64,000 nt of DNA from Flavobacteriales bacterium. GTDB lineage: Bacteria > Bacteroidota > Bacteroidia > NS11-12g > UBA9320. The position numbers were made by a program, and so were the translations under genes. Below, one piece after another: positions 35,101-41,724 of this stretch. Under the pieces are notes generated by a model, which searched no databases, was not told the DNA's origin, and saw only the letters and a program-made list of their open reading frames with translations. The stretch spans positions 186,001-250,000 of the forward strand of contig JACJZU010000002.1 of assembly GCA_020635435.1 (NCBI GenBank). Direction: 5' to 3'. The stretch's first letter is position 1. The number at the start of each line of letters is the position of its first letter.

Positions 35101-35397
35101 TAAACGATGAAAGCTTTCATTATTGGTCAATAACTCAGGCGAGTGAATACGCTGAATTTCTTTGATAGCTTCTTCCTGTGCAGCAGCTGGCACGGTGGGG
35201 TTGATTCTTCGCACGGCTTCCGCAATGCGATGGGTGAGCAGGACTTCTTCGTATGAACTCCGCTCTGGATTTTCGCCACCTGCCTGACCGGCAGGCAGGT
35301 CAGGGGCAATGCTTGGGGCGTAGATGTATTCATAGCCCCAATGCTCCAACAATTTGATGGCAAAATCTTCTATGCTATGTTCAGTTATTCTTGTCAT
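32137..35397 (-). CDS. hsdR: type I restriction enzyme, R subunit (HsdR)
   Basis: 1086 residues from the ATG at 35397 (MTRITEHSIEDFAIKLLE); the longer frame to 35487 has no family match. Nuclease core: Asp150 (RPDVILF) and Glu164-x-Lys166 (VIELKNA). Helicase: Walker A HTQGSGKS (342-349), DEAH at 446-449, and later motifs including YIGFTGTPIE. The subunit translocates and cuts unmethylated DNA together with HsdM and HsdS. Residues 34-40 (LPAGQAG) come from a 21-bp palindromic insertion that is absent from the duplicate 5' end at 37513-37607. It is separated from hsdS by Shedu and an inserted two-gene module. Confidence 0.96.
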   Translation of the reverse strand: MTRITEHSIEDFAIKLLEHWGYEYIYAPSIAPDLPAGQAGGENPERSSYEEVLLTHRIAEAVRRINPTVPAAAQEEAIKEIQRIHSPELLTNNESFHRLLTEGIKVSYQKDGQQRGDLVWLIDFNTPENNDFIVANQFTVVEDGVNKRPDVILFVNGIPLVVIELKNAADENATIKSAFRQIETYKAVIPSLFTYNAFTIISDGLEARAGTLSSGMSRFMAWKSADGKEEASHLVSQMETLINGMLNKETLLDLVRHFIVFEKSKKEDAKTGVTTISTVKKLAAYHQYYAVNRAVESAMRATGYTLEKETPTSMVMESPESYGVAGVKSQPKGDRKGGVVWHTQGSGKSLSMVFFTGKIVLALDNPTVVVITDRNDLDDQLFDTFASSTQLLRQEPKQIENRNDLKEKLKVASGGVIFTTIQKFSPEEGNVYETLSERENIVVIADEAHRTQYGFKAKTVDDKDEHGNVIGKKTVYGFAKYMRDALPNATYIGFTGTPIESTDVNTPAVFGNYIDVYDIAQAVEDGATVRIYYESRLAKVNLSEEGKKLVEELDDELDGEELTETQKAKAKWTQLEALIGSENRIKNVANDIIQHFGSRQEVFEGKGMIVAMSRRIAADLYDEIIKLKPEWHSDDLDKGVIKVVMTSSSSDGPKIAKHHTTKQQRRTLADRMKDPDDELKLVIVRDMWLTGFDAPSMHTLYIDKPMKGHNLMQAIARVNRVYKDKPGGLVVDYLGIASDLKKALSFYSDAGGKGDPTIAQAQAVELMLEKLEVVSQMYSGFPYEDYFQAETGQKLSMILAAEEHILGLEDGKKRYINEVTALSKAFAIAVPHEQAMDVKDEVSFFQAVKARLAKFDPDSYRDGSGRTDEEIESTIRQVIDQALVSEQVIDVFDAAGIKKPDISILSEDFLMELKGMEHKNVALEVLKKLLNDEIKARSKKNLVKSKSLKEMLENSIKKYHNKILTAAEVMDELIKLSKEIVNMDSEAKKLGLTDFEYAFYTAVANNDSAKQLMQQDKLRELAVILTERVKQNASIDWTIKESVRAKLKVIIKRTLRQYGYPPDMQKLATETVLKQAEMIAKELTTD
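35278..35298. repeat. 21-bp palindromic insertion in hsdR (encodes LPAGQAG)
   Basis: The sequence CCTGCCTGACCGGCAGGCAG (35279-35298) is strongly palindromic and adds seven codons in frame. The duplicated copy of this hsdR region at about 37498-37515 reads straight through (SIAHDGEN against SIAPD-insert-GGEN), so the insertion can be seen by comparing the two copies. Confidence 0.85.
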
Positions 35398-35398
35398 T
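35304..35398. repeat. 95-bp direct repeat, copy A (hsdR codons 1-31)
   Basis: Identical to 37513-37607 except for three substitutions (offset 2209 bp). This copy is the functional hsdR start. Together the copies flank the deaminase-ATPase and GIY-YIG genes. Confidence 0.95.
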
Positions 35399-35406
35399 TT
35401 AATTTT

Positions 35407-35600
35407 TCGGCAATAGAATCGGCAATCGGCATTGCCGATTTTACTGTTTGGCGGCATATGAATTGCCGATTTTCCGAAAACGGCCAAAAATCGGCCACTT
35501 TCCTACTAAATCGGCCAAGGCTCAATGGCCGATTATCAGCATAGAAGAAAAAATCGGTCAACTTTCGGCCAATCGGCCAAGTTGCTGTGGCCGATTTGTG
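35407..35600. promoter_or_regulatory. cluster of ATCGGC/GCCGAT motifs upstream of hsdR
   Basis: This 200-bp spacer between hsdR and the deaminase-ATPase gene has about nine ATCGGC or GCCGAT hexamers, several paired as inverted repeats (ATCGGCATTGCCGAT, AATCGGCCAA with TTGGCCGATT). It must contain any hsdR promoter, so it may be an operator array. It could also be a palindromic repeat of no regulatory role. Confidence 0.5.
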
Positions 35601-35604
35601 GTAA

Positions 35605-37062
35605 TTATTCTTTGAGCACATAATATAATCCATCTTTATCGGCTAAATCATTCTGAACTAATGCATTGAGCCGCCTTCTTGCCGTTCTTTCTGGTGTTCC
35701 ACTCAAATCGGCATATTCAGAAGTTTTTAGTCTTTTATGTTCCTTGAGATAAGAAAGCCCCGGCATGTCTTCTTTTAAAACTTTCTGTTTTTCCGGATTT
35801 ACAACTCTGTACAACGTTGCTTTCAACGTGCCATTTTCCAAGGTAAACTTGGGTTTTGGTAAACCAAAACTTTCCACTTTGCCCAACTCTTCCATACCGA
35901 ATCCGCGTTCTTCAACCAATCCCATCTCAAAGAAGATATGAGCTATTTTGGCATTTCGACTAAAAGAAGGGGCGGTGAAGTTATTCAACTGGTCTAGTGT
36001 GCATAATGGCTCACCTGGACTTGAAACCACCACCTTTTCATCGTCCACATCTACCATGATTCTACCACCATCAATAGTGTAATCACGATGCACCATGGCA
36101 TTCATAATTACTTCATAAAGGGCAGAATACGATGCTTCAACTTTCTCGGTACGGTCAAAGGATGTTCGTGATGAAAACCCTTTGGGAAATACAAAGCCTA
36201 AATACTGTTCTATCTTCTCTGGGAGAAGTACCAATGGTCCTTTGAAATCCTCAATCTTTGGTTCGGTATTACCAGACCGGACCGTAAACTTGATTCTTGC
36301 CTGCGGAAAATGTTCTTCCGGTTTTTGGCCCAAAAGGAGCAGTCCTAATCCGGTAGGCCGGGCCGTTTGACTCTCTTCATCAACCTTAATAAGTTTCATG
36401 CGACTTAGATAGCCTTTCCACCCATCTGTGCCGATTTTGTAAGACAGCCCCATTTTATCAATCATGGTGCGCTGTGCTTCTTCAGATAGATCATGTAGCT
36501 GAAATTCTACTAATTCGTTTTCTATAGGGTCTATAGCCGACTGAATTTCTTTGGTCTTTTCTTCTTCAGCGCGTTTTGCCGCTTCTTTAAAGAACTGTTC
36601 ATTCTCCTTAGCAATAATCTCTTCGTACTTCTTATCGTAAAAGTCCACTTCAATACCAGCTTTCTTTAATAGCTTGTAGCCATTTGAAGCAACAGTAGGA
36701 TCCGGATCATAATGCCCAATGTAGACTTTCTTCAACCGTGCATTGATGCATCTTTTATAGCAACCTTTCTTCGGTAGATTTCTCTTCACACAAGGCTCCA
36801 GCGTAGTATAGAGCGTAAATCCGGATAAATCTGCACCGGGATGCTTTCTTTCCAGCAGGGTAAACTCGCCATGGTCACCAACCCGAAGTTCGCCCCGATG
36901 TGCTTTGTCAAAATATGCTCCATCTCGGTCAACTAAAACCGCACCTACTTTAGGATCCGCCTTCTCCTTATGCTCACCCACACATTTTCGCATTTCCTCA
37001 ATGGAAAGCTGCATGTATTCTTCGTGTGTGTATTTCTGTCCTTTTACAAATTCTTTCGCCAT
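35605..37062 (-). CDS. RibD-like deaminase fused to GHKL ATPase (HATPase_c_4) and winged helix
   Basis: A 485-residue fusion. Residues 20-140 are a zinc-dependent deaminase domain with His64-Gly-Glu66 (DHGEFTLLE) and Cys91...Cys101 (LEPC...KKGC), then DPDPTVASNGYKLLKKAGIEV. That layout is close to the pyrimidine deaminase part of RibD. Residues about 145-300 are helical and DNA-binding-like. Residues 305-420 match the HATPase_c_4 domain of RecG-like/AlbA regulators, with the N-box YEVIMNAMVHRDY (Asn321) and later the G-box SSPGEP and GFGMEEL. Residues 436-485 are a winged helix (SEYADLSGTPERTARRRLNAL). It has no riboflavin neighbours but sits in a restriction island, flanked by 95-bp direct repeats, 2 bp from a GIY-YIG gene. 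A defence or regulatory role is inferred. Confidence 0.8.
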   Translation of the reverse strand: MAKEFVKGQKYTHEEYMQLSIEEMRKCVGEHKEKADPKVGAVLVDRDGAYFDKAHRGELRVGDHGEFTLLERKHPGADLSGFTLYTTLEPCVKRNLPKKGCYKRCINARLKKVYIGHYDPDPTVASNGYKLLKKAGIEVDFYDKKYEEIIAKENEQFFKEAAKRAEEEKTKEIQSAIDPIENELVEFQLHDLSEEAQRTMIDKMGLSYKIGTDGWKGYLSRMKLIKVDEESQTARPTGLGLLLLGQKPEEHFPQARIKFTVRSGNTEPKIEDFKGPLVLLPEKIEQYLGFVFPKGFSSRTSFDRTEKVEASYSALYEVIMNAMVHRDYTIDGGRIMVDVDDEKVVVSSPGEPLCTLDQLNNFTAPSFSRNAKIAHIFFEMGLVEERGFGMEELGKVESFGLPKPKFTLENGTLKATLYRVVNPEKQKVLKEDMPGLSYLKEHKRLKTSEYADLSGTPERTARRRLNALVQNDLADKDGLYYVLKE

Positions 37063-37064
37063 AA

Positions 37065-37481
37065 CTAAAACTCTTTATTCCAAGGAGGCAAGCAGCCATG
37101 TAAATCAAAGTAACGTTGAATGATCAAACCTTCAACAAAACCGGGCAAATCCTGATGGAGCCTGTCATAGGTGACAAACCAATAAATGTCCAGACCGTCA
37201 ATGTTCTCCTGCTCCAGCTTTTGTTCAAAGTATTGCTGGCGTTTCACACCTTCTTGCTTATTGTTGATGCGCCCTTTGAGTAGTTGACTTTTAAATTGAC
37301 CATTTTGTAACACGGTTCCTGATTTGCCGATGTAAACCAGATCTACCCTGCCTCTGGCGAGCCGCAGGATATAATACACCCCGGGAAGCTCAGGTACATC
37401 TTTGCTTTGAATGCTCAGGCTATCTCCCTTTTGAAAGAAGAAATGGCCGTTGGTTTGGTATTTATTTAACTCGTCAAACAT
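37065..37481 (-). CDS. GIY-YIG nuclease-like protein
   Basis: A 138-residue protein with a GIY-YIG core: GVYY (34-37) and VYIG (49-52) within LPGVYYILRLARGRVDLVYIGKSG. Arg and Lys residues follow (LKGRINNK), then a C-terminal Glu-containing helix (LPGFVEGLIIQRYFDLHG). The usual catalytic Tyr, Arg and Glu are probably present. It is the first gene of the two-gene insert, 2 bp before the deaminase-ATPase fusion on the minus strand, so the two are co-transcribed. Function in the module is unknown. Confidence 0.78.
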   Translation of the reverse strand: MFDELNKYQTNGHFFFQKGDSLSIQSKDVPELPGVYYILRLARGRVDLVYIGKSGTVLQNGQFKSQLLKGRINNKQEGVKRQQYFEQKLEQENIDGLDIYWFVTYDRLHQDLPGFVEGLIIQRYFDLHGCLPPWNKEF

Positions 37482-37512
37482 GGTTCATTGTGTTTATGAT
37501 TTTCTCCATCAT

Positions 37513-37607
37513 GGGCAATGCTAGGGGCATAGATGTATTCATAGCCCAAATGCTCCAACAATTTGATGGCAAAATCTTCTATGCTATGTTCAGTTATTCT
37601 TGTCATT
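37513..37607 (-). pseudogene. 95-bp direct repeat, copy B: duplicated hsdR 5' end
   Basis: On the minus strand from ATG at 37606 it encodes MTRITEHSIEDFAIKLLEHL and on to YAPSIA, the first 31 residues of HsdR with one change (Trp20 to Leu). It lacks the rest of the gene. Homology continues weakly to about 37498 (HDGEN), without the LPAGQAG insertion. It lies 9 bp after the Shedu stop, where hsdR would begin if the inserted module were absent. Confidence 0.92.
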
Positions 37608-37616
37608 CAGTTTATG

Positions 37617-38897
37617 CTAATTCACTTTGCCCATCATGAGCTCTTTAAGATTGTTGAATCTCGCTAGCAGTTCATCAAAAGTTAATATTTCAACGTCCTT
37701 GCTATTACTTCGGAATAATTCAAATGAACCCAATTCTTTATCGCTCAAATCTGAAATAGACCCCATCAAAACGACACATTTTGAGTTGAAGGTTTCAAAT
37801 CCTTTGTCCTCACTATTCATCTTGTGAATGGCAAATTGTTTTTGAAAATTATCGCGTTGATTTAGTGCCTGAGAAATACCACCAGATAAATCGGAACTCA
37901 TAGAAAAAACATCATTTCCTCTGTATGCCGACCCCTTCTTTACTAAGTCAGTTTTGTGTGTTTTAATTTCGATAAATGCAACATTATTGGTGAGGTTGTT
38001 TTTAACCAGAAAGTCTGTAACCTTCCCGTTTTTATTTGAAATTCCCTTACCTCCAACATAAGCCTCATCTTCATGTAAAATGATTGGAAAGGAAAAAATG
38101 TAAGAGAAAATCCAACTATGCTTTTTTAGGAAGCCTTGCCATTTTTTCTCGAGATTCTCAGTTTCTGTTTTTTGTTGCATGAGTTTTTCATACTCTGCAA
38201 TTACGTCATCAATGTATTGCTCATCTATCGTCTCTTTGGTTTTCAGCAAACTTTCAGGTGAAATGAAACCATCAGCAAGCATGAGTTTTTCAAAGAGTTC
38301 CTTTATGGCTTCTTTGTCAGTGTTTGAAAATTCATCTAGTGATTGCTTCCAAGCTGAAAGAGCAGTAGATATTGAATTCTTTACATATTCCCTTTCAGCG
38401 GAATCAACTGCATCTGGAAACAGATTATGAAGCTCTTCTGATGCGAGAACTTCTCTATCTTGTTTCTGAATATCTAAATTGTGTTGGAAAACTTCGTGAA
38501 GTTTTATTAGATCACTCTCTGATAAGGTCAGTGTCTTTCTATCAGCACTAAATACGCTTTCACCCGTTTTGATGATTCTAATTGTGGCCGTTGGGAAACT
38601 TGCTTCAATGAATTCAATAAGTGGTTTGAGAACTTTTGTAAACCCCAAGCCTCTTGATGATGACTTACTTACACCAACTGGCAATTGATTGCCAAATCCC
38701 TCATAAATGAACTGCTTAACTTTTGAATATTTTGGTCCTCCATTAAAACCAATAGGGTAGTGAACAACTTTATCTGTCCTTTTAAAAACTTCACGGCAAA
38801 TCTGGTCAATACCTTTCTCAGAGTCTACAAAATGATAAACCTCTTTTGTAGTCAAGTTTCTTCTTAATTGTTCTTCTCTTATTGGTTCGTCTGCCAT
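37617..38897 (-). CDS. sduA: Shedu anti-phage protein (DUF4263 nuclease)
   Basis: A 426-residue protein. The C-terminal DUF4263 domain (residues about 245-426) has the family start EKKWQGFLKKHSWIFS. Its PD-(D/E)xK-like core has Asp295 (KVTDFLVKN) and Glu310-Ile-Lys312 (AFIEIKTHKTDLV). Residues 1-240 form a family-specific N-terminal region, mixed alpha and beta. Shedu proteins are single-gene anti-phage nucleases. Here it lies between hsdS (8-bp gap) and the hsdR-5' duplication, in the same direction as the hsd genes, so it is expected to be co-expressed with the type I system. Confidence 0.9.
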   Translation of the reverse strand: MADEPIREEQLRRNLTTKEVYHFVDSEKGIDQICREVFKRTDKVVHYPIGFNGGPKYSKVKQFIYEGFGNQLPVGVSKSSSRGLGFTKVLKPLIEFIEASFPTATIRIIKTGESVFSADRKTLTLSESDLIKLHEVFQHNLDIQKQDREVLASEELHNLFPDAVDSAEREYVKNSISTALSAWKQSLDEFSNTDKEAIKELFEKLMLADGFISPESLLKTKETIDEQYIDDVIAEYEKLMQQKTETENLEKKWQGFLKKHSWIFSYIFSFPIILHEDEAYVGGKGISNKNGKVTDFLVKNNLTNNVAFIEIKTHKTDLVKKGSAYRGNDVFSMSSDLSGGISQALNQRDNFQKQFAIHKMNSEDKGFETFNSKCVVLMGSISDLSDKELGSFELFRSNSKDVEILTFDELLARFNNLKELMMGKVN

Positions 38898-38905
38898 AGG
38901 ATATA

Positions 38906-40114
38906 CTATTGTTCTATTTTGTTCAGAATCCTCACTTCTCCAGCCATGAGTTTTGGCAGAATAGTGTCTCTTATTTCTTCAAGATTTCGAATGTGCTTAA
39001 TGTTCTTGTTAGATTTTTCAATCAGTGGTTTCACTTGATTGGTAAAATCTGCAATTAACTCCTTGGGTGGCAAGAAAAATTCGTAGGATGGAACAGCCTC
39101 TTTGCTTAAATGTAAAACGGTAGAACCATTCGAATAACCCAAACAATGTTGTTTAAAATCTCTTGATTTCATTTGGTAGTAGAGAAATTCGTTGCTTAAC
39201 CAATCATAATTAGATACAACTTTTACCAAATCCATTGAAATCAACAATTTTTTGTACTCTCTTCTGCCAATAACCATTATCGGATTACCAATTAAGGCAG
39301 CATCTTGAGTTATGTCGGTGTGTGCGACTACAAGTTCTCCTTCATTGACAATATGTTGTTCTTTATACTTTCCTGTGTATTCCTTAAAGCCGTCAAGCCT
39401 AAAGCCGCCATCTCTCGCAAAGCTCTTTAACGTTATCATTGCTGTATCTGATGGATTCAAGTCAGCTGATTTGTATGAGACTCCATTAAAGCAGGTGACA
39501 AAGTTTTCAAGTGATGTGAATTCCCAATCATCATCCGCTTCTTCCACAAACCACTGCCGAAACAGCGTCTCCGCCATTTGCTCCAGGGTTTGGTTTTGGC
39601 GGTGCAGCAGGTCTATTTTGTCGTCTAAGCTGGAAAGGACTTCTGCAATTGCTTTTTGTTCCTCAGGTGGTGGAAAAGGAATGACAATTTTTCTAATGCT
39701 GGCCATACTAATAGTTGGCTGTGTGGATCCACCAGCAAGACCTTCAATTTGAAAACGTGCATCCTGTCCAATCAGATAATAAAAAATGAAGAAGGGGTCT
39801 ATAGTTTTTGGTATCAATAATGTTGTGTTCTGACCGATACAGAACTCTTCCTCTTGCTTAACAATAGCGGATAACCCAAATGACCCCACTCGAGTAAACA
39901 CTATGTCTCCAACTTTTGGCTCATATCCTTTACTAAATGCGGTGAATACCTCTTCATTAACTAATAAGCATTCCGAAGTATCGAGATACCCATTCTTTAC
40001 ATCAGTAACTCGTACCATAGGGTAGCCCTCTTCTGAATATTTCGGTGTTTTGTGTAAGCAGTCTAAAAGGTCACACACCTCACCCAGCTCAACTTCCTTC
40101 CACTCACTCATCAA
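38906..40114 (-). CDS. hsdS: type I restriction enzyme, S (specificity) subunit
   Basis: A 402-residue subunit with two target recognition domains of about 150 residues. Each is followed by a conserved helical spacer: IPFPPPEEQKAIAEVLSSLDDKIDLLHRQNQTLEQMAETLFRQWF in the middle, and LIEKSNKNIKHIRNLEEIRDTILPKLMAGEV at the end. The N-terminal MSEWKEVELGEVCDLLD is typical. It determines the DNA sequence bound by the HsdM2S methylase. It overlaps the GIY-YIG gene by 11 bp. Both domains look complete; the recognition sequence cannot be predicted. Confidence 0.95.
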   Translation of the reverse strand: MMSEWKEVELGEVCDLLDCLHKTPKYSEEGYPMVRVTDVKNGYLDTSECLLVNEEVFTAFSKGYEPKVGDIVFTRVGSFGLSAIVKQEEEFCIGQNTTLLIPKTIDPFFIFYYLIGQDARFQIEGLAGGSTQPTISMASIRKIVIPFPPPEEQKAIAEVLSSLDDKIDLLHRQNQTLEQMAETLFRQWFVEEADDDWEFTSLENFVTCFNGVSYKSADLNPSDTAMITLKSFARDGGFRLDGFKEYTGKYKEQHIVNEGELVVAHTDITQDAALIGNPIMVIGRREYKKLLISMDLVKVVSNYDWLSNEFLYYQMKSRDFKQHCLGYSNGSTVLHLSKEAVPSYEFFLPPKELIADFTNQVKPLIEKSNKNIKHIRNLEEIRDTILPKLMAGEVRILNKIEQ

Positions 40115-40514
40115 TTTTCACTTTTTGAAGGTCGTTTCGGCTTCGCTCAACGACCGGGTTGTCAATTCTAGATTTTCCACTCGTTGCCTGAGCGGAGTCG
40201 AAGGCAGCGGAGTCGAAGGCAACATGTGAGGTTTCATTCAAGCACTTTGCCAGCTCGTGCAATTTTTCAGGCATCCCATTTATCAGTGCTTCTTTCTTCT
40301 TTCGGCTCCAGCCTTGTACTTGCTTTTCTCTGTAGAAAGCTTCATCTATTCTTTCAAATTCTTCAAAATAAACGAGTTTAACAGGAAGTCGCTTTTTAGT
40401 ATGATTAGCTCCTTCACCATTTTGATGTTGGCTCAGCCTTAGTTCCAGATTGTTGGTGCTACCTGTGTAGTAGCTGCCATCTGAACATTCTAATATGTAC
40501 ATCCATCCTCTCAT
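40104..40514 (-). CDS. GIY-YIG (UvrC/YhbQ-type) nuclease with a repeat-derived C-terminal tail
   Basis: 136 residues from the ATG at 40514, which overlaps the ORF6N stop (ATGA); the longer frame to 40583 is unlikely. MRGWMYILECSDGSYYTGSTNN is the standard small GIY-YIG start (MYI and YTG), followed by LELRLSQH, LPVKLVYFEEF and FYREKQVQGWSRKKKEALI. Residues about 93-136 come from two palindromic repeats read in frame (FDSAAFDSAQA and VVERSRNDLQ), so the tail is not part of the nuclease. Catalytic Tyr, Arg and Glu residues appear in place. Single-domain GIY-YIG genes often sit in Bacteroidota hsd operons, possibly as selfish or repair genes. Confidence 0.88.
   Translation of the reverse strand: MRGWMYILECSDGSYYTGSTNNLELRLSQHQNGEGANHTKKRLPVKLVYFEEFERIDEAFYREKQVQGWSRKKKEALINGMPEKLHELAKCLNETSHVAFDSAAFDSAQATSGKSRIDNPVVERSRNDLQKVKIDE
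40130..40221. repeat. REP-like palindromic repeats inside the GIY-YIG 3' end
   Basis: GGTCGTTTCGGCTTCGCTCA with AACGACC (40130-40155) is a palindrome read as VVERSRND. GCGGAGTCGAAGGCA occurs twice in tandem (40192-40206 and 40207-40221), with CCTGA before it, and is read as FDSAAFDSAQA. Both types are widespread in Bacteroidota genomes as short palindromes. Confidence 0.75.
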
Positions 40515-41395
40515 TTCACTTTTATTGGGAGTTGTTCCAAGATCATCACCGTCATCCCCTCCATCTTCGAGAAGGCAAACCATTTTTTACCCAAGTCCTT
40601 GAGCGAAGCGCCAATATGATAGCATTCTTTTTCATCCAAAATCAAAAATCGGTCATGGGCAGCTTTGAATTCCACTACCTTGATTTCCGGGTATTGGCCG
40701 TTGTGTTTTTTCAGGTCGAGCGCTAGCTGCTTGCTGATACTTTTGGTGTAGATAATGGCGGTGACGTTTTTTGCTCTTTTAGAAAGCAGGGTCAGTACCG
40801 TTTCATCCACATAATTATCAAGGAGGTAAATGCTCTTTTTAGCACGCCTGATCAGGTCTGCTGCAAAAACATAAGCATCAAAGATTTGTCCATCGAAGAA
40901 TATGCCTTGCCTAGGCTCTGTTTGTCCTGATTCCAGAAGGTTGAAAATGCGCTCAATCTTCTCATCCGTTTTTAATTGTTTGATTTCGAGCTGATCAAGC
41001 TTTTGAAAAACGGAAGCGTTGTTAATTAAGAATTTACGCATCGCCACAAAGGCCTGAATGATTTGAATACTTACCTGAATGGCTATTTCTGTATTCAAAA
41101 CGGCAGAAAGCATAGAAACGCCTTGCTCTGTAAACACCCAGGGCAGGTATTTGCGATGTTGTCCTCTCCCTGCTTTGTCGTTTAAGGTGCCAATCTGGAA
41201 CCTTAAAGCTTCCCATTCCTTATCGCTCAATTGGAAGGCAAAAGAGTCCGGGAATCTTTCGGGGTTTCGGTTCACAGCCCTGTTGATGTATTTGGTTTCG
41301 GTCTGGTATAGCTTTGCTAAATCGCTATCCAACATCACCTGCATGCCTCGCACCGTATGGATAGTTTTTTCTATTTGAGATATGCTCAATTCCAT
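40511..41395 (-). CDS. ORF6N domain protein with C-terminal phospholipase D-like domain
   Basis: A 294-residue protein. Residues 8-95 form an ORF6N DNA-binding domain (IEKTIHTVRGMQVMLDSDLAKLYQTETKYINRAVNRN, then RFPDSFAFQL). Residues 95-140 are helical. Residues about 165-290 resemble a PLD-type domain (FDAYVFAADLIRRAKKSIYLLDNYVDETVLTLLSK and HDRFLILDEKECYHIGASLKDLGKKWFAF). The HxKxxxxD motif is altered to HDRFLILDE, so activity is uncertain. ORF6N proteins of this type occur in many Bacteroidota type I RM operons. It overlaps RhuM by 10 bp and GIY-YIG by 4 bp. Confidence 0.85.
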   Translation of the reverse strand: MELSISQIEKTIHTVRGMQVMLDSDLAKLYQTETKYINRAVNRNPERFPDSFAFQLSDKEWEALRFQIGTLNDKAGRGQHRKYLPWVFTEQGVSMLSAVLNTEIAIQVSIQIIQAFVAMRKFLINNASVFQKLDQLEIKQLKTDEKIERIFNLLESGQTEPRQGIFFDGQIFDAYVFAADLIRRAKKSIYLLDNYVDETVLTLLSKRAKNVTAIIYTKSISKQLALDLKKHNGQYPEIKVVEFKAAHDRFLILDEKECYHIGASLKDLGKKWFAFSKMEGMTVMILEQLPIKVK

Positions 41396-41724
41396 AGGGA
41401 AAAGTCATTAGGTTTTATCGTCCGGGAAATGTTATTCCCCAGCTTCAGGAATTTTGAATCGAGATTGTAGTAGTCGATTTCTCTTTTCACTTCGCGACCA
41501 GCTTCCAGTTGAACTGTTGCATTTTTTGCAACAGTTGCTTCCCTGCTCAATTCCCCTTCTTTATAAACATTCCGTAAATACCTTGAAATCACTGATTTAT
41601 CTCGATTAAACAGCTGAGCAATTTGATTTAAAGTCAGCCAGACGGTATCATTTTCTAACCAAACTTCAAGATGCTCCTGCAAATCATCGGATTGATACAG
41701 TATGATTTCGTTCTTATTACTCAC
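41386..41724 (-). CDS. truncated RhuM-family protein
   Basis: 112 residues match only the N-terminal third of RhuM (usually about 330 residues): EIILYQSDDLQEHLEVWLENDTVWLTLNQIAQLFNRDKSVISRYLRNVYKEGEL. Identity stops after REIDYYNLD, where the family continues with VIISVGYRVNS; here the next 20 residues are unrelated and end in a stop. The remnant keeps a Fic/KilA-like HTH region. It is in-frame with overlaps to hsdM (8 bp) and ORF6N (10 bp), so it is probably translated. It could be a decayed gene or a short DNA-binding regulator. Confidence 0.75.
   Translation of the reverse strand: MSNKNEIILYQSDDLQEHLEVWLENDTVWLTLNQIAQLFNRDKSVISRYLRNVYKEGELSREATVAKNATVQLEAGREVKREIDYYNLDSKFLKLGNNISRTIKPNDFSLWN

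Noticed and set aside
35394..35633. A 79-codon frame in the spacer before hsdR
   Set aside because: Its sequence follows the repeated ATCGGC palindromes, so the peptide is a repeat product.
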